A stretch of 64,000 nt of DNA from the NCBI GenBank assembly GCA_013433145.1, contig CM024175.1:2154516-2218515 (forward strand). The letters run 5' to 3'. The stretch is from Ascaris suum. Lineage: Eukaryota > Nematoda > Chromadorea > Rhabditida > Ascarididae. Each line of letters opens with the position of its first letter. Position 1 is the first letter of the stretch. The notes under the pieces are model-generated. The model was not told the DNA's origin, did no database searches, and saw nothing but the letters and a program-made list of their open reading frames with translations. A program made the translations under genes and the position numbers. Shown in pieces: positions 62,456 to 64,000 of this stretch.

Positions 62456-63009
62456 CTGCAACTACGGAATTTTGGTATCTTTCGCAGTATATGCATAACA
62501 TTTACTCTCACTTCCGGAATGCTACCGCACAACCTCAGGTGATCCCGTCAAATTCCGAAGATCTTTGAAATTCGTGGCAACTAAAATGCATACCAGTGAT
62601 CACGAAACAATACGCCGCCTTTAATATATAATAACGTAACCTTCATCAGTTAAACCGAGATAAAGACATTCAACTAATAAAGAACACATGGTACGATCAG
62701 ATATTTAAGCAACTGCAATAATTTGGGTTATGATATTTTCCATTAACCACTTCTTACCCTCAAATGCACAACAATGGAAAAGTGTGCCACAGCTGCTGGC
62801 ACAGTTTACACTTTCCTTAGCCACTTCCCAGAAATAAGAAATTTTAAGCAAAATACGTGTTCACATCTCAAGTGATGGCACCTCTCGTCCAAATTGTTGG
62901 GTATGGCGCTCAAAAGCCAACCCAAAATATCTATTTGTGATCTAAATCTACTTCTGATCTAACATTGCAGTGATCACTTTGCTCATATAGGCGGTTCTCG
63001 TTCATTGTT

Positions 63010-63235
63010 CTTCGCGCAGTGCCACTGATTGACTTAGGTGCTTTTAGCCTACTTGAGGTCTATATAAATCGGGCTTCAGCCCTTCGTAGTCACTTTCTCC
63101 TGTCAGCAGCTCCCCGATCGGCAGCCCTTCTTGGTACCTCTCCCCTCTCGCCGTTTCTAATCGTTCTGGGCGGTCATGGTGCTCCCAAAATACCACTTCC
63201 ACTATCCCCGCATTCCTGCACGTTCAACTTGGTTT
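63010..63235. other. G+C-rich segment open on both strands
   Basis: This stretch is visibly richer in G+C than anything nearby. On the minus strand, after ACGTGCAG, it reads NAGIVEVVFWEHHDRPERLE, then PIGELLTGESDYEGLKPDLY and RPQVG to a stop. On the plus strand an 81-codon frame is Ser/Pro/Leu-rich. It could be an upstream PASK exon region, a transposon remnant or another gene. No phase link to PASK exon 62455 was found. Confidence 0.35.
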
Positions 63236-64000
63236 CCATCTACACGTCGCCGCCGCCAGAGTAACAACATAAATTTTTCAAAACGCAGGTGTTTTGCAGT
63301 GCACAACGCAAACCGGCAGCAATAAAATATATGTGGAATTTGTACGTGTGTAGCTTCGCAATTTTTAGAGATAACGCTTGGGAAGTGAATTTTGCACAAT
63401 AGAAAACGTAAAAAGCATGGTTAAAATTAGAAAAAAAGGAATATTTTTTAGAGGAAAAAGATCTAAGTAATACTTGTGAATGATCACCGTGTGGAGCATT
63501 TAGCTGCCACTGAGGTTGCTCTTAGTCTCGTCCTAAAAAAGAAACTAAAATTAATCAACTATGTTACTCCACAATTTCACATATTCTCCATGCGAGAATC
63601 TTCCACCATCCACAAGACGAATACTTCCTGCTTATATGATAGGATAACGAAACTCTCCCTTCCCTCACACCACTCCCTCCTATTAAAAAAAGAAAAAAAA
63701 ACACCACACAACGATAGTATATAACTTGCCTCCAGCATTCTCTCTGCCACCTAATGGTGGACGGTGAATAGATGACGGCGACGAATGCTTCATCGAATCT
63801 GAAATAGCACTTCATGTATGCTTCAACAAAGAACACAAAAGCACCGTAACATTTTCCTAACGAAACACCTTATAGCTCATGGATGGATCAACCGTTCATG
63901 AAAAAAGTGTGATCAACAGTTGAAACAATTCGGAACGCGGTTACCCTAGATGATTAAAGGATTCATAAAAAATTTGGTCGCGATTGCACATCGCTAAAGT
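63236..64000. other. Window-end DNA, no gene assigned
   Basis: Short frames on both strands, none with good boundaries. The start of the PASK-like gene (first exon and promoter) may lie here or beyond the window. Confidence 0.4.

Overview
The window reads as nuclear DNA of a nematode. It is AT-rich, with short TTTCAG-type 3' splice sites, several places where an AG sits just before an ATG (possible spliced-leader acceptors), long (AT)n microsatellites, and remnants of non-LTR retrotransposons of kinds common in nematodes. A strongylid-like worm is my guess; the species cannot be told from sequence alone.

Nearly the whole window lies inside one very large minus-strand gene, which I identify as a PAS-domain serine/threonine kinase (PASK family). 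Eleven exons were found by reading the minus strand: 62455-62285, 60896-60790, 53801-53628, 47529-47419, 14361-14243, 10613-10456, 9872-9756, 8742-8591, 8018-7913, 6911-6812 and 135-1 (the last runs off the window). All but one join with matching splice phases. The exception, exon 8018-7913, has one base too many for its PAS reading and looks frameshifted. The exons cover the Ser-rich N-terminal region, PAS-A, the second PAS-like repeat and the start of a third PAS-like segment. The kinase domain would lie beyond position 1. Two features stand out: introns of up to 33 kb, and an insertion of about 175 residues inside the C-terminal part of PAS-A.

The introns hold other things. On the plus strand, 1969-5455 is a five-exon LIM-domain gene nested antisense in the 6.7-kb PASK intron. 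The 33-kb intron (14362-47418) holds a decayed RTE-type element (about 31760-34676, AAAT tail), an older jockey/CR1-like fragment (about 40855-41660), a frameshifted plus-strand fragment with a Cys-rich end that may derive from a TFIIIC90-like gene (15855-16282), and several ORFs or exon candidates of unknown function. The 53.8-60.8 kb intron has a candidate two-exon small gene (56085-56483), a membrane-segment terminal exon (57204-57402) and a 66-bp-arm hairpin (57441-57589). The 47.5-53.6 kb intron has a candidate small secreted-protein gene (49507-49743).

The rest is repeat-rich intron DNA: eight (AT)n tracts, C/G/T homopolymer runs, (CT)n, and several local duplications. I saw no rRNA, convincing tRNA, CRISPR array or bacterial feature. 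Plus-strand exon predictions need caution, because two PASK exons (14243-14361 and 47419-47529) also cast open, spliceable-looking shadows on the opposite strand.
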